Part shown: positions 1 through 10,794 of the stretch, one piece after another | How positions within the stretch are numbered: position 1 is the first letter of the stretch | Layout: each line of letters starts with the position of its first letter | Source of the DNA: Arion vulgaris | Lineage: Eukaryota; Mollusca; Gastropoda; Stylommatophora; Arionidae | Length of the DNA: 64,000 nt | NCBI GenBank assembly: GCA_020796225.1 | Contig: CM036753.1 | Coordinates: 78,265,441-78,329,440, forward strand | Direction: 5' to 3' | Made by a program: the position numbers and the translations under genes | The notes under the pieces: generated by a model | Database searches by the model: none | Told to the model about the DNA's origin: nothing | Seen by the model: only the letters and a program-made list of their open reading frames with translations

Positions 1-166
1 ATTGATCAACCGAAATATTGAATTACTCAAACAAGTAGAAAGACATTGTCAATTAATGTTTTAGTTTCAGTTAATGTTACTTTTCTTGTGTAATCTCTAA
101 TTGTTCTTTTTATGTTAGTTCTATTATTTGATTTTGCTTCTATTTGTGCTGTATAGTTGTATAAAT

Positions 167-1220
167 GTTAGCTTTGGAACATCTGCAGAACTTAACTTGT
201 TCATTTCTGTTGTTAGCTTTGGAACGTCTGCAGATCTTAACTTGTTCATTTCTGTTGTTAGCTTTGGAACGTCTGCAGATCTTAACTTGTTCATTTCTGT
301 TGTTAGCTTTGGAACGTCTGCAGATCTTAACTTGTTCATTTCAGTTGTTAGCTTTGGAACGTCTACAGATCTTAACTTGTTCATTTCTGTTGTTAGCTTT
401 GGAACGTCTGTAGATCTTAACTTGTTCATTTCTGTTGTTAGCTTTGGAACGTCTGCAGATCTTAACTTGTTCATTTCTGTTGTTAGCTTTGGAACGTCTG
501 CAGATCTTAACTTGTTCATTTCTGTTGTTAGCTTTGGAACGTCTGCAGATCTTAACTTGTTCATTTCAGTTGTTAGCTTTGGAACGTCTACAGATCTTAA
601 CTTGTTCATTTCTGTTGTTAGCTTTGGAACGTCTGTAGATCTTAACTTGTTCATTTCTGTTGTTAGCTTTGGAACGTCTGCAGATCTTAACTTGTTCATT
701 TCTGTTGTTAGCTTTGGAACGTCTGCAGATCTTAACTTGTTCATTTCTGTTGTTAGCTTTGGAACGTCTGCAGATCTTAACTTGTTCATTTCTGTTGTTA
801 GCTTTGGAACGTCTGCAGATCTTAACTTGTTCATTTCTGTTGTTAGCTTTGGAACGTCTGCAGATCTTAACTTGTTCATTTCTGTTGTTAGCTTTGGAAC
901 GTCTGCAGATCTTAACTTGTTCATTTCTTGGGTTTGCTTTGGAACGTCTGAGATCTTAACTTGTTCATTTCTGTTGTTAGCTTTGGAACGTCTGCAGATC
1001 TTAACTTGTTCATTTCTGTTGTTAGCTTTAGAACGTCTTCGCAGATCTTAACTTGTTCACTGTTAGCTTGAAGTCTCAGACTTAGTATTCTGTTAGCTTT
1101 GGAACGTCTGCAGATCTTAACTTGTTCATTTCTGTTGTTAGCTTTGGAACGTCTGCAATCTCTTGTTCATTTCTGTTAGCTTTGGAACGTCTGCAGATCT
1201 TAACTTGTTCATTTCTGTTG
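167..1220. repeat. 45-bp minisatellite with 225-bp higher-order period
   Basis: About 17 nearly identical 45-bp units run from 167 to about 940, then shortened and mutated units continue to 1220. Each unit contains overlapping PstI-like and BglII-like sites (ctgcagatct). Because 45 is a multiple of three the array is open in several frames on both strands, giving 15-residue protein repeats that I do not take as coding. Variant units (tcag, tacaga and tgtaga changes) at about 342-415 recur at 567-640, exactly 225 bp (five units) later. A five-unit block was therefore itself duplicated. Decay is confined to the right end. Confidence 0.97.
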
Positions 1221-1239
1221 ATAGTATTATTAATATAAG

Positions 1240-1560
1240 CCGCCCGAGTGGTTACCGTGGTCTAAATTGGGGTGTAAAGAATAGAACCACTGTTACCTGC
1301 CACGCATGTCGTAAGAGGCGATTAAGGAGGTTTATTGTGGGGCTAGCTACCCCACACCGTAAAAACACTAGATGGCTACAGAACGGAGAGCGAACCGAGT
1401 AAGCGCTGGCTGAAACCGGAAACATCGCCGAAGGATAAGCACCAAAACTCCAAATGGTGCTGAAGATGTGACGTAAAATACACCAACGCTAAGGCTGCAT
1501 GAATCAGATTTCCACATGAATATAATTAATGGGGAGATCTGATACATCGGTCTGGGCGAT
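1240..1560 (+). repeat. Dispersed repeat: SINE-like head joined to the end of the GC-rich family
   Basis: The first 100 bases (cccgagtggttacc, then caccactgttacctgccacg-like text) match, in inverse orientation, the ends of the repeats at 38.4 and 56.9 kb. From about 1395 the sequence (gctggctgaaacc, cgccgaaggataagcac) matches the end of the GC-rich repeat at 14.87-14.94 kb, and the stretch to 1560 matches 52.18-52.27 kb inverted. It is a composite of two repeat families, or the two share a module. No coding content. Confidence 0.7.
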
Positions 1561-2060
1561 GATCGAAAGTGATATAAGAGAAGACCGCAGTTAAACGATA
1601 TAGCAATGGAGAACGTGTAAAAGTAAAGATATGTGGTATTTCAAAGTACAAAAAAATATGTAAAACTACGGTAATTTGTTTTTACGTGTTTGGCCATTTT
1701 TTGTGTTGATATAGTAAAATCATCTTTCTGATGAACTGGATACTCTGTTACTTACTTGTTCGTATTTCCTCTAATATATATACATATAGATTATATATAA
1801 ATGAACACTGAACAACCATGTTCCTTTCCTTTAGACATTTTTATGTTATGAATGTTTTGGGTTGAGATAGTTTCGTATTTACTATAACTATCTAATGGTC
1901 CAGTCGTTATCAGAGATATGATAAATAAATCGACAGTAAATACGTATTAAGGACCTCCGAGAAAACAATTTACTAAACATCACAACCTTACTTCATACGG
2001 CAACCATTGTAGGAGAGCTTACTAACTGTGCTCTGAAAGACGCTCGTCTGCACGGCTAGA
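1561..2060. other. AT-rich spacer, with a possible Penelope-like 3' tail at its start
   Basis: Mostly featureless AT-rich DNA. Bases 1640-1690 (tatgtaaaactacggtaatt, then tacgtgtttggcca) resemble the end of the Penelope-like element at 50.23-50.27 kb and may be a remnant of one. I see no open frame of interest. Confidence 0.35.
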
Positions 2061-2094
2061 CAATGGGTACCGTCTTCTTCTTTTCCATCGTTTT

Positions 2095-2228
2095 TCTCGG
2101 TCATTTTGATCATTCTTATTGTGATATATCAACATTTTGATCATTCTTATTGTGATATATAAACATTTTGATCATTCTTATTGTGATATATAAACATTTT
2201 GATCATTCTTATTGTGATATATAAACAG
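2095..2228. repeat. 31-bp tandem repeat, about 4 copies
   Basis: Four units of a 31-bp sequence beginning cattttgatcattcttattg. Single-copy versions occur at about 26.28-26.33 kb and, more diverged, at 38.18-38.23 kb, each followed by a tgccaagaac motif. The array therefore arose by local amplification inside a dispersed repeat. Confidence 0.9.
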
Positions 2229-2309
2229 CTCTTGCCAAGAACAGTTAGAGAAAGGGGTACCGTAAGAAGTAAGGTTATAGCTTGAATCCTGTGTTTGGTA
2301 AATTGTTTT

Positions 2310-2840
2310 AACCGGATGCCCTTAACATTTGTTTACTCTTTTCTATTTACCACAAGTCATTGGCTTCGGCTCTGCCCCTGAGGTTCTTAAAAATACTCAT
2401 TCATTTATTAGCGATATTGCGTCGCAATGAAATCCAATGTATTACATCTCTCTTATGTGGCTAGTTGGTTGTTTCTCTGAGGTCATTGAGACCTTCAATT
2501 GTTGGCTCATTAGTGCTGCAACTACTGATGTTGAGTTAGTGAAAAAAAAAACCACCAATGATATGTCATTATATATAATCTCCATTAATTCCGCCTGCTA
2601 TTGCATTAAGTACACGCCGCTGTGCTCTTGCGTTGTTTAACAATTGTTCCTCTTATTTTCTCTCTCACTTGTTCAATACTAATTGCCATAATTGCTACTC
2701 TCTGTACATAGTAATGAAGATGATGTATACGCAGTGTTCCTATATGCAGTTTGAAGTTAGGGTTCTTTTCTGTGGTTCAGTCAGGTTATTGGTGTCTCTC
2801 TTATTAATATTTAACTTAAGACTTCAGCAAACAAACTGTT
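2310..2840. other. No recognisable feature
   Basis: Short open frames here (for example 2437-2640) show no family motif, no repeat structure and no codon pattern that I would call coding. Confidence 0.4.
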
Positions 2841-2844
2841 GTAG

Positions 2845-2992
2845 GGGGAAGGCATAGACCGACCTGGAGAAGAGAGCTGGAGGCTGATATTAAAAGGATA
2901 GATAAAACATGGAAAGAATTGGAAGGAATGGCAAGAGAGAGGAAGAGCTGGAAGAAGTTTGTTGAAGACCTGTGCTCTGTTGGGAGTTGAAA
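2845..2992 (+). pseudogene. LINE ORF2 C-terminal end (relic)
   Basis: The + frame from about 2849 reads a basic, tryptophan-rich tail: RPTWRRELEADI, a linker, then MARERKSWKKFVEDLC and a stop. This matches the usual last 50 residues of RTE/Jockey-like ORF2 proteins (GRPxxxWRRxxE ... AxDRxxWRxxVxxLC). No reverse-transcriptase core lies upstream, so this is a strongly 5'-truncated copy. Family assignment rests on motif memory only. Confidence 0.7.
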
Positions 2993-3105
2993 AGTGAAAA
3001 AGAAGAAACACACTGTTGCGCATAGACCTTGATAAGTGTCAATTTGTGTTTGTAAACATTTATTATTTACCATTTACATTGTTTTAGAACCGCAGTAGCG
3101 TAGTT

Positions 3106-3323
3106 GTTTTTTTTTTTGTTTTTTTCCGATCCAGAAGCACTTGAGCTTTTCAGCTCTTCGGCTCGGTGCCATGGACATCGTAACCCTTCGGTTCGGTGCC
3201 ACGAACACCGTAAATCTGGGGAATCTGTGGCTTTTTCTGCCATCCCGCGGAATTGAACCCTCACACACAGAGGAATAGTCACCCGTAGTCCAACGCGCTA
3301 CGAACACGCTGAGCAGACGGGCA
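3106..3323 (-). mobile_element. SINE-A, tRNA-derived, copy 1
   Basis: Read on the minus strand it starts at cccgtctg, has an A-box-like tagcgcgttgg, a degenerate B box (ggttcaattcc), a body with two caccga-gccgaagg repeats and a poly(A) tail (poly-T at 3108-3126 on +). Four other copies in the window (16956, 28491, 40021, 53694) share the whole layout. Confidence 0.9.
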
Positions 3324-3328
3324 GAGTA

Positions 3329-3475
3329 GTCGTTAAGGAATTCGCTCCTTAGGCTAGTGACCCGGATTCAATTCACACAGTGGGCGTGGAATTTTTCCCG
3401 ACCGTTACAGCTCTCAGGTTGACCCAGTCTCAATTGGGTACCAGTAAAAGCACTGGGAAGTAAAGGCACTAATTT
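3329..3475 (+). mobile_element. SINE-F, tRNA-like, copy 1
   Basis: A tRNA-like head (cgttaaggaattcgctcctt) and B-box-like ggattcaattc are followed by a body (cgttacagctctcaggttga, then caattgggtaccag) shared with 16737 and 10345 and, inverted, with 3575 and 18258. It abuts SINE-A directly. Confidence 0.75.
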
Positions 3476-3572
3476 TATGTATATTTATGAATACGGTGAT
3501 ATGATCATCATATTTATGAATACGGTGCTATGCTCATATATTTATGAATACGGTGCTATGCTCATATATTTC
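3476..3572. repeat. Short tandem repeat between inverted SINEs
   Basis: Three imperfect units of about 28-31 bp around tatttatgaatacggtg. They separate a forward and a reverse SINE-F copy, so the two SINEs and the spacer form a potential foldback. Confidence 0.8.
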
Positions 3573-3574
3573 AT

Positions 3575-3785
3575 TGACCGTCAGCGCACAATGGGTAATG
3601 TAGTTAATATCACGCCGACCGCCTTTACTTACCAGTTCCGTTCTGGTACCTAACTGAGACTGTGCCGACCTAAAATACGTTAAGGTTCGCAAAATATTCC
3701 CCGCCTACTGTGGAATTGAACCTAGACCACGCCCCTAAGAAGCAAGTTCACTAAGAACTACACTACTGCAGCTGACATCTTATCC
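3575..3785 (-). mobile_element. SINE-F copy 2, inverted relative to copy 1
   Basis: Shares the caattgggtacc-like, gaccg and cacgcccctaag segments with copy 1 in opposite orientation. The tRNA-like head is at the right end (3710-3785). Confidence 0.75.
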
Positions 3786-4084
3786 ACTTGGCCATATTTC
3801 CTTATGCATGACTTGCGTTCTGATGAAGTGTATCGTTACAAAACGTCAATAGATCGTTTTTACGTTAATATCAATAACCATAATTTTGCCATTCAGTAAT
3901 ATTAAATGTTGATAAGTATTACATATAGCTATTTTTTTTTACTATGCAATTACTTAGATATCAATTCTATGCTGATTCGCACAGGTGACTGATTTGAATG
4001 TTGGTCTCGTGTTGGATAGATAGCGAGGTCATGTTCCGGTACATGAACACTTTATTTGATCACATGACTTACTTAGTTCAAGAA

Positions 4085-4199
4085 GAAAAATATCTTCACC
4101 ATCTTCAAAATTACACTTGGAACCCTCGCCGGTTTCTCGGAGTTCGTGCACTGTAGCTGAGATCTTACTGTGTAACTCACCGAAGTGTAATGATGGTGG

Positions 4200-4248
<49 letters not shown>

Positions 4249-4265
4249 CCAATCAATCAATCAAG
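4085..4265 (+). mobile_element. SINE-C, 3' part with (ATCA)n tail
   Basis: The body (cggagttcgtgcactgtagc, gagatctta, tgatggtggtcc) ends in about 16 copies of the tetramer atca. The same body and tail occur at 27.8 and 54.5 kb (+) and 42.8 kb (-). The tRNA-like head is missing, as expected for 5' truncation. Confidence 0.85.
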
Positions 4266-4363
4266 AAGAAACTTATCGAGAAAGTTCGCTGAAAATAATA
4301 AATATCAGTAATGTGAGAGAACACATATGAAGAAAGTTAAACAATTGAAATGTTTAGGTATGT

Positions 4364-4910
4364 TCAATAATAAACCGGTGTAAAGCAATGCTGTATCTTA
4401 TCTCCGCTATTGCTCGTGGTCATTGACTGGATGATGAGAACATGTTGCAAGGGCGAAACATTGGATCGATTACAAGAAAATACTGCGGGAAATCCGATTG
4501 AGAAGTCGCAATTCACTAATTGTCTTTCGTTCTTCTTTCTTTGTTCGTCACACTGTTTCCGGATTGTTGCCCAGTGTCGTTGTTGTCTGTTTTTGTCTTG
4601 CGCTGTTCTAGTGGCTTGGGTGATTGTTATTTTTGCACTTTCACATGATTCTTCTATGCCATCTAACCATCTTTTCCGTGGTCTTCCTCTTGCCTTCTTT
4701 CCAGATGTTCTGTTGTAGAAGACTTTGTATACTGTGGAGTTTGGATGCATTCTTATTATGGCCAAACCACTTCATTCTTTGTTTCTCAATGTAATTCAAG
4801 CAAGGTTCTGTGCCAACTTTCTTTCTTATGCTGATGTTGGTGGCTCTGTCTTTTCTGGTGTTGTTGGTAACTTTTCGCAGGCAACGCATTTTACATGTAG
4901 TTATTTCTAC
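4364..4910 (-). pseudogene. LINE-B ORF2 C-terminus (frameshifted relic)
   Basis: Two minus frames make one broken C-terminus. The first (4889-4641) reads MRCLRKVTNNTRKDR, then a conserved YIEKQRMKWFGH. After a frameshift the second (4765-4364) reads MHPNSTVYKVF and SGKKARGRPRKRWLDGI. The order CLRK, KWFGH, GRPRKRW is the standard LINE ORF2 tail and matches the longer LINE-B copy at 35.1-36.4 kb. No RT palm is present. Confidence 0.85.
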
Positions 4911-5004
4911 TAATTGCGACTGGTCATAAAGGTTCCGAGGGTGTGAGTACTCACTGCAAGTGGTTCGGATTACAGCTGAAAAAAATCACACTTGAAGGTT
5001 CTAA

Positions 5005-5165
5005 TCTTCAAGTACCTCTGAAGTCGGCGAAGGCCCGCCTGCATGGAGGAGGACACCAGTGAAATGGTAGAAGCAAGCCTTCACGCAAAAATCGGTCAGA
5101 AGCATCAAACCAAACATCATGGCTAACGCATGAATTCACAGCAGGCGAATGCAGAAGAAGGAGAA
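5005..5165 (+). mobile_element. SINE-E-like element (3' module), copy 1
   Basis: Carries ctctgaagtcggcgaagg, cacgcaaaaatcggtcagaa and a gcagaagaagg end. The same order recurs at 5545, 32965, 46655 and 46965, and parts are shared with the full SINE-E copies at 31.24 and 45.87 kb. Confidence 0.75.
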
Positions 5166-5540
5166 ATATATAACTGAAAAACTTTATTATTTTACATAAA
5201 AGCAACTGACAATTTAACGTTCATTGCGTCAGGAGTTTGAGTGCAGATAAGCTATGATAAATATATAGACAAATGTAATAAAGACACCCATGACACATAA
5301 TGCAGAAATCCCCTTGGAATCCAAAATGGTAAAAATAACAGAGCAGTCCACCGTAACTATTTGTGTAGCAATTATAACTGCATGGGAGATAACCAAAATA
5401 AAACGAAATTATGCTACGAATTATCAAAACATAAGCTTTTCAAAGTCTAAGTAAAATATATCAGTTAGTTTATATAGTCTTAAAACGAAATTTCCAATTT
5501 TCAATAACAATTTTGTCACAATCTAAACTTATGCCAGGGA
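5166..5540. other. No recognisable feature
   Basis: AT-rich spacer between two SINE-E-like modules. Open frames here have no recognisable motif. Confidence 0.4.
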
Positions 5541-5544
5541 GAGT

Positions 5545-5712
5545 TGGAAGACGACTACAGATATAGAAAGGCACCACAGAAGTCGACGAAGCCACGCCTG
5601 TAGGGCGAGTGACACCAGTCAAATGGTAAAGCAGGTTTTCATGCAAAAATCAGTCAGAAGCGCCATACCAGGCATCATAGCTAACGCCCTAATTCACATC
5701 GGGCGAACGCAG
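5545..5712 (+). mobile_element. SINE-E-like element (3' module), copy 2
   Basis: Contains gaagtcgacgaagcc, tcatgcaaaaatcagtcaga and a gcgaacgcagaagaag end, and lies immediately before a LINE C-terminal relic. Confidence 0.75.
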
Positions 5713-6965
5713 AAGAAGAAGATATAGAAAGTAAGTTGAATGCCTTTCGAAATAGATGTCTGTGCGAAAAATAATGCATATAAAGTGGAACGAATTGAGA
5801 AAAAGTGATGACATCGAGACATGTTTGATCAACCACTTGTAACAACTGTTATAATAAAGAGAAGATGGAGATATGTTGGGCATAATCTGACAAGAAATAC
5901 TCAAAGATTCACTAAGCAGACATTGAAGTGATGACATCAGAGACATGTTTGGTCAACCACTTGTAACAACTGTTATAATAAAGAGAAGATGGAGATATGT
6001 TGGGCATAATCTGACAAGAAATACTCAAAGATTCACTAAGCAGACATTGAAGTGATGACATCAGAGACATGTTTGGTCAACCACTTGTAACAACTGTTAT
6101 AATAAAGAGAAGATGGAGATATGTTGGGCATAATCTGACAAGAAATACTCAAAGATTCACTAAGCAGACATTGAAGTGATGACATCAGAGACATGTTTGG
6201 TCAACCACTTGTAACAACTGTTATAATAAAGAGAAGATGGAGATATGTTGGGCATAATCTGAAAAGAAATACTCAAAGATTCACTAAGCAGACATTGAAG
6301 TGATGACATCAGAGACATGTTTGGTCAACCACTTGTAACAACTGTTATAATAAAGAGAAGATGGAGATATGTTGGGCATAATCTGACAAGAAATACTCAA
6401 AGATTCACTAAGCAGACATTGAAGTGATGACATCAGAGACATGTTTGGTCAACCACTTGTAACAACTGTTATAATAAAGAGAAGATGGAGATATGTTGGG
6501 CATAATCTGACAAGAAATACTCAAAGATTCACTAAGCAGACATTGAAGTGATGACATCAGAGACATGTTTGGTCAACCACTTGTAACAACTGTTATAATA
6601 AAGAGAAGATGGAGATATGTTGGGCATAATCTGAAAAGAAATACTCAAAGATTCACTAAGCAGACATTGAAGTGATGACATCAGAGACATGTTTGGTCAA
6701 CCACTTGTAACAACTGTTATAATAAAGAGAAGATGGAGATATGTTGGGCATAATCTGACAAGAAATACTCAAAGATTCACTAAGCAGACATTGAAGTGAT
6801 GACACATTGTTCAAGAAAGAAAGGATGCCCTAGGAAATTCTGAAAATGACTTTACTGCGAGAGGCGAGAAATTCATGGAACAGACTGAATGTGCGTCACA
6901 TGATAGAGTGGTATGGAGAAATTGCTTGAAGGCAGCATGTAACGTATAACGGTACAAGAGAAATA
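5713..6965 (+). pseudogene. LINE ORF2 C-terminus, internally expanded into a satellite
   Basis: The left part reads (with frame breaks) SKLNAFRNRCL, the usual LINE motif before the zinc or basic tail. Each 124-bp unit that follows encodes KRRWRYVGHNLTRNTQRF, a form of the conserved KRRWxWxGHxLR motif. The right part (6830-6965) reads TLLREARN and ends in gtaacgtataacggtac, the same 3' end as the LINE relic at 52.83-53.02 kb. This is therefore a single LINE end whose coding segment was multiplied about eight times. Confidence 0.8.
5801..6806. repeat. 124-bp tandem array inside a LINE C-terminus
   Basis: About eight units; full ones start at 5925, 6049, 6173, 6297, 6421, 6545 and 6669 (gaagtgatgacatcagagac). 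Near-identity between units implies recent expansion. A ctgaaaag variant occurs at 6259 and again at 6631, exactly three units apart, so a three-unit block has been copied. Confidence 0.97.
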
Positions 6966-6969
6966 CAGT

Positions 6970-7655
6970 ACAATGTATACTAAGACTGCGGAATGGACAG
7001 AGAAAATCAAATTAAGAAGCAAAAAATCAAACGCACTTATATACCAACTGTCTCTAAAGAATACTCAAAAAACTTATGTTTATAATGACTGTGGTGGTGA
7101 TCCTTACAAAGAACATTTGTTCTAGAGCTAGGGGCTGGTCACCAGCCGCTGATGTTCTAAATGTCGTTACAGAACTCTTCAATGGAGAAGCAACAATGGT
7201 ACTGCTTTGTAATTAGTCTGGATACAGTAACTAGTGAGGAGAACGATCCTGAACAATCCGGAGGCGGAAACGAACGTGTCGATCCTCAAGGTCCCACTAT
7301 CCAGAGCCAACTATAAACTTATGGGCCTTCGGACTTCTTAAATCACAGCTTAGTAGATGCAAACTTGATGCCCAACTTACGTTCGCCCATTGATTCAAAC
7401 GACAAAACAACAAAGAGTGGTTTATGATTGGTTAATCTCTAGACTGGTGCAGTCCAACAAGTTACATATTGAGCAGGATCATATTTCTAATGACTGTGAA
7501 GGCACGGGGGGCGTGTGGCAATCGCAATAATAATAAAGTTATACATTGCTATTATCTACATCACAAAATGACATCGAGAATTTGATAAGGTCACTTAACA
7601 AAACAGCGAATATCAGAACCTTTATCTAAATACACTAAAAACGAAGAACACATAA
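6970..7655. other. No recognisable feature
   Basis: No tandem structure, SINE boxes or protein motif found. The gagccaactata-type text at 7300 also appears at 13.72 kb, so part may be an old dispersed repeat. Confidence 0.35.
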
Positions 7656-7659
7656 GAAC

Positions 7660-8125
7660 ACAACTCAAGTATTTAAGAGCCTGCATTTTTTCCTTGGCAA
7701 AATATATTGTGAGACATGGACCATTGACAAAAAGGCGGAGATCATTAATGTCTTTGAATGGAAATGTTACAGAAGAGTACTTAGAATACCACGGACAGAG
7801 AAAAGAACAAATGTTTCTGTTCTACACCAGCTTGATATTATAGAGAGTTGTCTATTAAAAAAGCATAACATCAAGGAAAATTAAATATTTCAGACACATC
7901 AAACGATTTAAGTGTCTAGAGAAGATAATTTGGGAGGGAAGGGCGTCTGAAAGAAGAATGAGAGGAAGATCTAGAAGACGATTGGGGGAGGGGAGGGGGT
8001 CAAGATATTATTGAGGATTTGAGAATGACTGCTGCTGACGCCGGTCAGCTTGCACAGAACAGAGTTTTTCAGGACTGCTGTCATGGGGCCAAGTTCTGGA
8101 AGGGACAAGTTACTTGATGATGATG
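7660..8125 (+). pseudogene. LINE ORF2 C-terminus (relic)
   Basis: Several frames together give ETWTIDKKAEIINVFEW, CYRRVLRIPRT, IKYFRHIKR, GRSRRR and TAADAGQLAQNR, in the order of a LINE ORF2 tail. It ends with a tgatgatgatgaata simple tail. The segment at 37.87-38.16 kb is the same family. There are many stops and frameshifts. Confidence 0.75.
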
Positions 8126-8129
8126 AATA

Positions 8130-9435
8130 ATGGCAACTTTGACAAAAATAACAACAGTAAAAACGTATTCATTACTATAAATTTAATTTTTTCAAATTAT
8201 CGAAGTTACAAAAAAACAACAACAACACGAAACATACTTATATTCAAAAATACTTTTTTGTGTTTTGTAATTCTGATTAGAGTTCAAGTTGGAGGATTCA
8301 AATTGGGCACCAGAGATGTATCACACGGTGCAATGGCGCACACGAACACCGCTTTGGACAATGCTTCTCTAGACAATAAATAGCGCTTTATTTGTATACA
8401 AGAACTGATTCTTGCAAATATTTTATGACAAGATCTGCATAATTAATTTATAAAGGTTATTGGGTATCTATAGATGCTATTCAGTTATCAGAGAACTATC
8501 ATAATAGCACTTTGGACATGTCCATATGTGCTTCGATCTCCACCTCAACAAATCCAGCAGCGTCCAGCGGCCCAACACGCTAGTTGAATGTGGATTTATC
8601 AGTCTCTTTGCATTTTTTATGTCGTTCTTTACGGGCTGCACCCAATACTGACACATATATCTCTCAGTCTGGTCAGCGAGTGGGACTCGCAACCCTGAAA
8701 CTCTTCTACACTGTTGTTTTTATCTTGCGGTTAGAAGTAGTCAGGTTGAGAACCTCTACAGAGGAAAAATGCACATATAGCTATCAACTTATTGTTATCC
8801 TATACTGAGAATCATTTTATCTGCCTGAATAGTTTCCATCATATTTATTTATATTTACAATTGTACTACTGACATTAACAAAAAAGACAGGCGAGTTACT
8901 CATCCATGACGGCTACAACCTCAAGTGGGCACAGATGGGCATATTAGGTTTGTCACTCTCAGTGGTGCATATCTGGTCTGATGTTATCGATACGAATTAT
9001 ATTTCAGCTCAGTTCGATAATTATCATAGCAGAAAAATTATACAGTACAAAAAATCCATTACCGAGGTAGGTATGGGGGCTTCATGTGACTGATAATAAA
9101 TTGATACAACCACCAACAGATATGAACGGATATAGGTCAGTTCTGATGGTCTCCGTTATAACCAATCAGATCTGACACCACGCCACATTGTAACGCAGTA
9201 GATCTGGCAATATAAGTTGCGTTTCCTGTTTGTAAATTCTGACAAAAAGTCCATCTGTAGAATTGTGCATGACAATTTGCATGCATTGTCTGTGGTTGGC
9301 AAGAAACTAGAAATGATATTAAGCAAGAATACTAAGATGCATCTTTTTAACAATTGATACCTAACATAAAGATGCAGTGAGTCAGGACGTTATGATGCTC
9401 TTGCATTGAATATTTGAACACTTATCTAATGTATA
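8130..9435. other. Spacer without a supported gene
   Basis: AT-rich. Bases 8640-8700 read on the minus strand vaguely resemble a tRNA-like head (gggttgcgagtcccact) and could be an old SINE. Nothing else is supportable. Confidence 0.3.
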
Positions 9436-9443
9436 GTAGAACT

Positions 9444-9607
9444 CAGCTCAGGGGCGGCTCGTGATCCTTTTTGTTGGTGGGGCCAGACACAAATTTTCAG
9501 AAAAATCATGATTTTGGGTTAGGTTATATTTTAATTTATTAAATAATAAATATACACATTATTTTGGGGGCCCGATCCCACTGGTCCTTAATGTCGAGCC
9601 GCCACTG
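9444..9607. mobile_element. hAT-type MITE, copy 1
   Basis: Ends are cag...ggggcggctcgtg and cgagccgccactg. The 8-bp direct repeat gtagaact flanks it at 9436-9443 and 9608-9615. Terminal CAG...CTG with an 8-bp target duplication is the hAT signature. Length 164 bp, no coding capacity. Interior text tgggttaggttatatttta is shared with the copy at 27.98 kb. Confidence 0.9.
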
Positions 9608-9829
9608 GTAGAACTTAGCATAACTTGAAGCGAAATCTGGTGGAGGGAAACGTGTACAATCAACCCTATTCTGTATGATGTATTATGGTGTTTTACAATA
9701 AGCCCCTCGCCTGCTAATCCCGATGCGGTTCATTTATGGCTCCATTGCGGAAAAGGTGAAAAGTCCACAAACACTACAGCATTTCATTGCTATGTACAAG
9801 AATAATAACACGTCACATTGGTTCGAATG

Positions 9830-10092
9830 TGTGTGTAGCGAAAAGTGGTTAAGACGCTGTCTTGCGATCCGAATATCGTGTGTTCGAATTAAAGTCTAGC
9901 CATTCGGTTCACGAGTACATTTTTTTTTAAAGACCCAAAGGATTGTTTCCGAAGCTACAGAGTTCGTGCTTTGTGCAACAAAACTTTGGGCATATGACTT
10001 GAAATTCTGCGGAGATGGATCGAAGCATATGGGGTAAAACCCGGTGCAATTCTTCTGCTTTAGATCCGTCATCCTTTTTTTCAGTTGCAGTG
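9830..10092 (+). mobile_element. SINE-D, tRNA-derived, copy 1
   Basis: A-box-like gtgtagcgaaaagtggttaa and degenerate B box (tgttcgaatta), then a body (cgaagctacagagttcgtgc, tatggggtaaaacccggtgc) shared with 32.39 and 58.54 kb. Confidence 0.85.
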
Positions 10093-10344
10093 CAAGCCAT
10101 AATTAGAACCATTGAGAATAGAAACGTAAAAAACTAGATTGTTACAATGAAACCAGAATGCAATAAACTGATGATACGGAATCATTAACATCTAGTAAAA
10201 ATGATTTGCAAATGTTATTAGTATGCATGCAACTGACAATAGTAATAAATGTCTCACTCTAAATAGCAAGACAAATAAACGTTATCAGCATTTCTATGAA
10301 ATAGCAAGCTTCACTAACCAGATTCGTATGGGACTTACTTGTAT

Positions 10345-10402
10345 ATATGTTCCCAACCGTAACGGCTGTCAGATCGACCCAGTTTTAATTAGGTACCAGA
10401 GA
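10345..10402 (+). mobile_element. SINE-F fragment
   Basis: Only the ccgtaacggctgtcag to aggtaccagagaaa segment of the SINE-F body is left, joined directly to a LINE C-terminus. Confidence 0.6.
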
Positions 10403-10412
10403 AATACTACAG

Positions 10413-10760
10413 ATGATCAACAGCATTGTCAAACCTACTTTGTGTTACCAGAGCCAAACATGGACAATGAGCAAAGCGAGGTCGCAAAAAATAACTACAT
10501 GTGAAAAGGGGCGTATGCAAAAAGTTACCAACAACACCAGAAATATGCAAAAAGTTACCAACAACACCAGAAAAGACAGTCACCAACATCAATATAAGAA
10601 AGAAAGTTGGCACAGAACCTTGCTTGAATTACATTGTGTAACAAAGAATGAAGTGGTTTGGCCACTTAATAAGAATGCTTCCAAACTCCACAGCATACAG
10701 AGTTTTCTAAAAGAAAACATCAGGAAAGAAGGGGAGAGAAAGACGACGAAATACTAGGTT
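10413..10760 (+). pseudogene. LINE-B ORF2 C-terminus with small internal duplication
   Basis: The open frame reads IVKPTLCYQSQTWTM, the CxxxxxTW motif after the thumb, then the tail KVTNNTRK and NASKLHSIQS seen in the minus-strand copy at 4.4-4.9 kb. A 31-bp direct duplication (10516-10576) repeats MQKVTNNTRN. WFGH is mutated to VWPL. The GRPRKRW part is absent. Confidence 0.8.
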
Positions 10761-10794
10761 AGCTGGCATAGCAGAAAATTAGCAGTAAAAGATG

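Noticed and set aside
124..1051. Long open frames on both strands with 15-residue protein repeats
   Set aside because: The 45-bp unit is divisible by three and lacks stops in several frames, so open frames are automatic. No start context, flanking exon or amino-acid conservation beyond the DNA repeat.
4200..4265. Possible regulatory (ATCA)n element
   Set aside because: It is the simple-sequence tail of a SINE-C copy.
8477..8808. Opposed short frames at 8.5-8.8 kb
   Set aside because: Overlap a weak tRNA-like segment; no protein motif.
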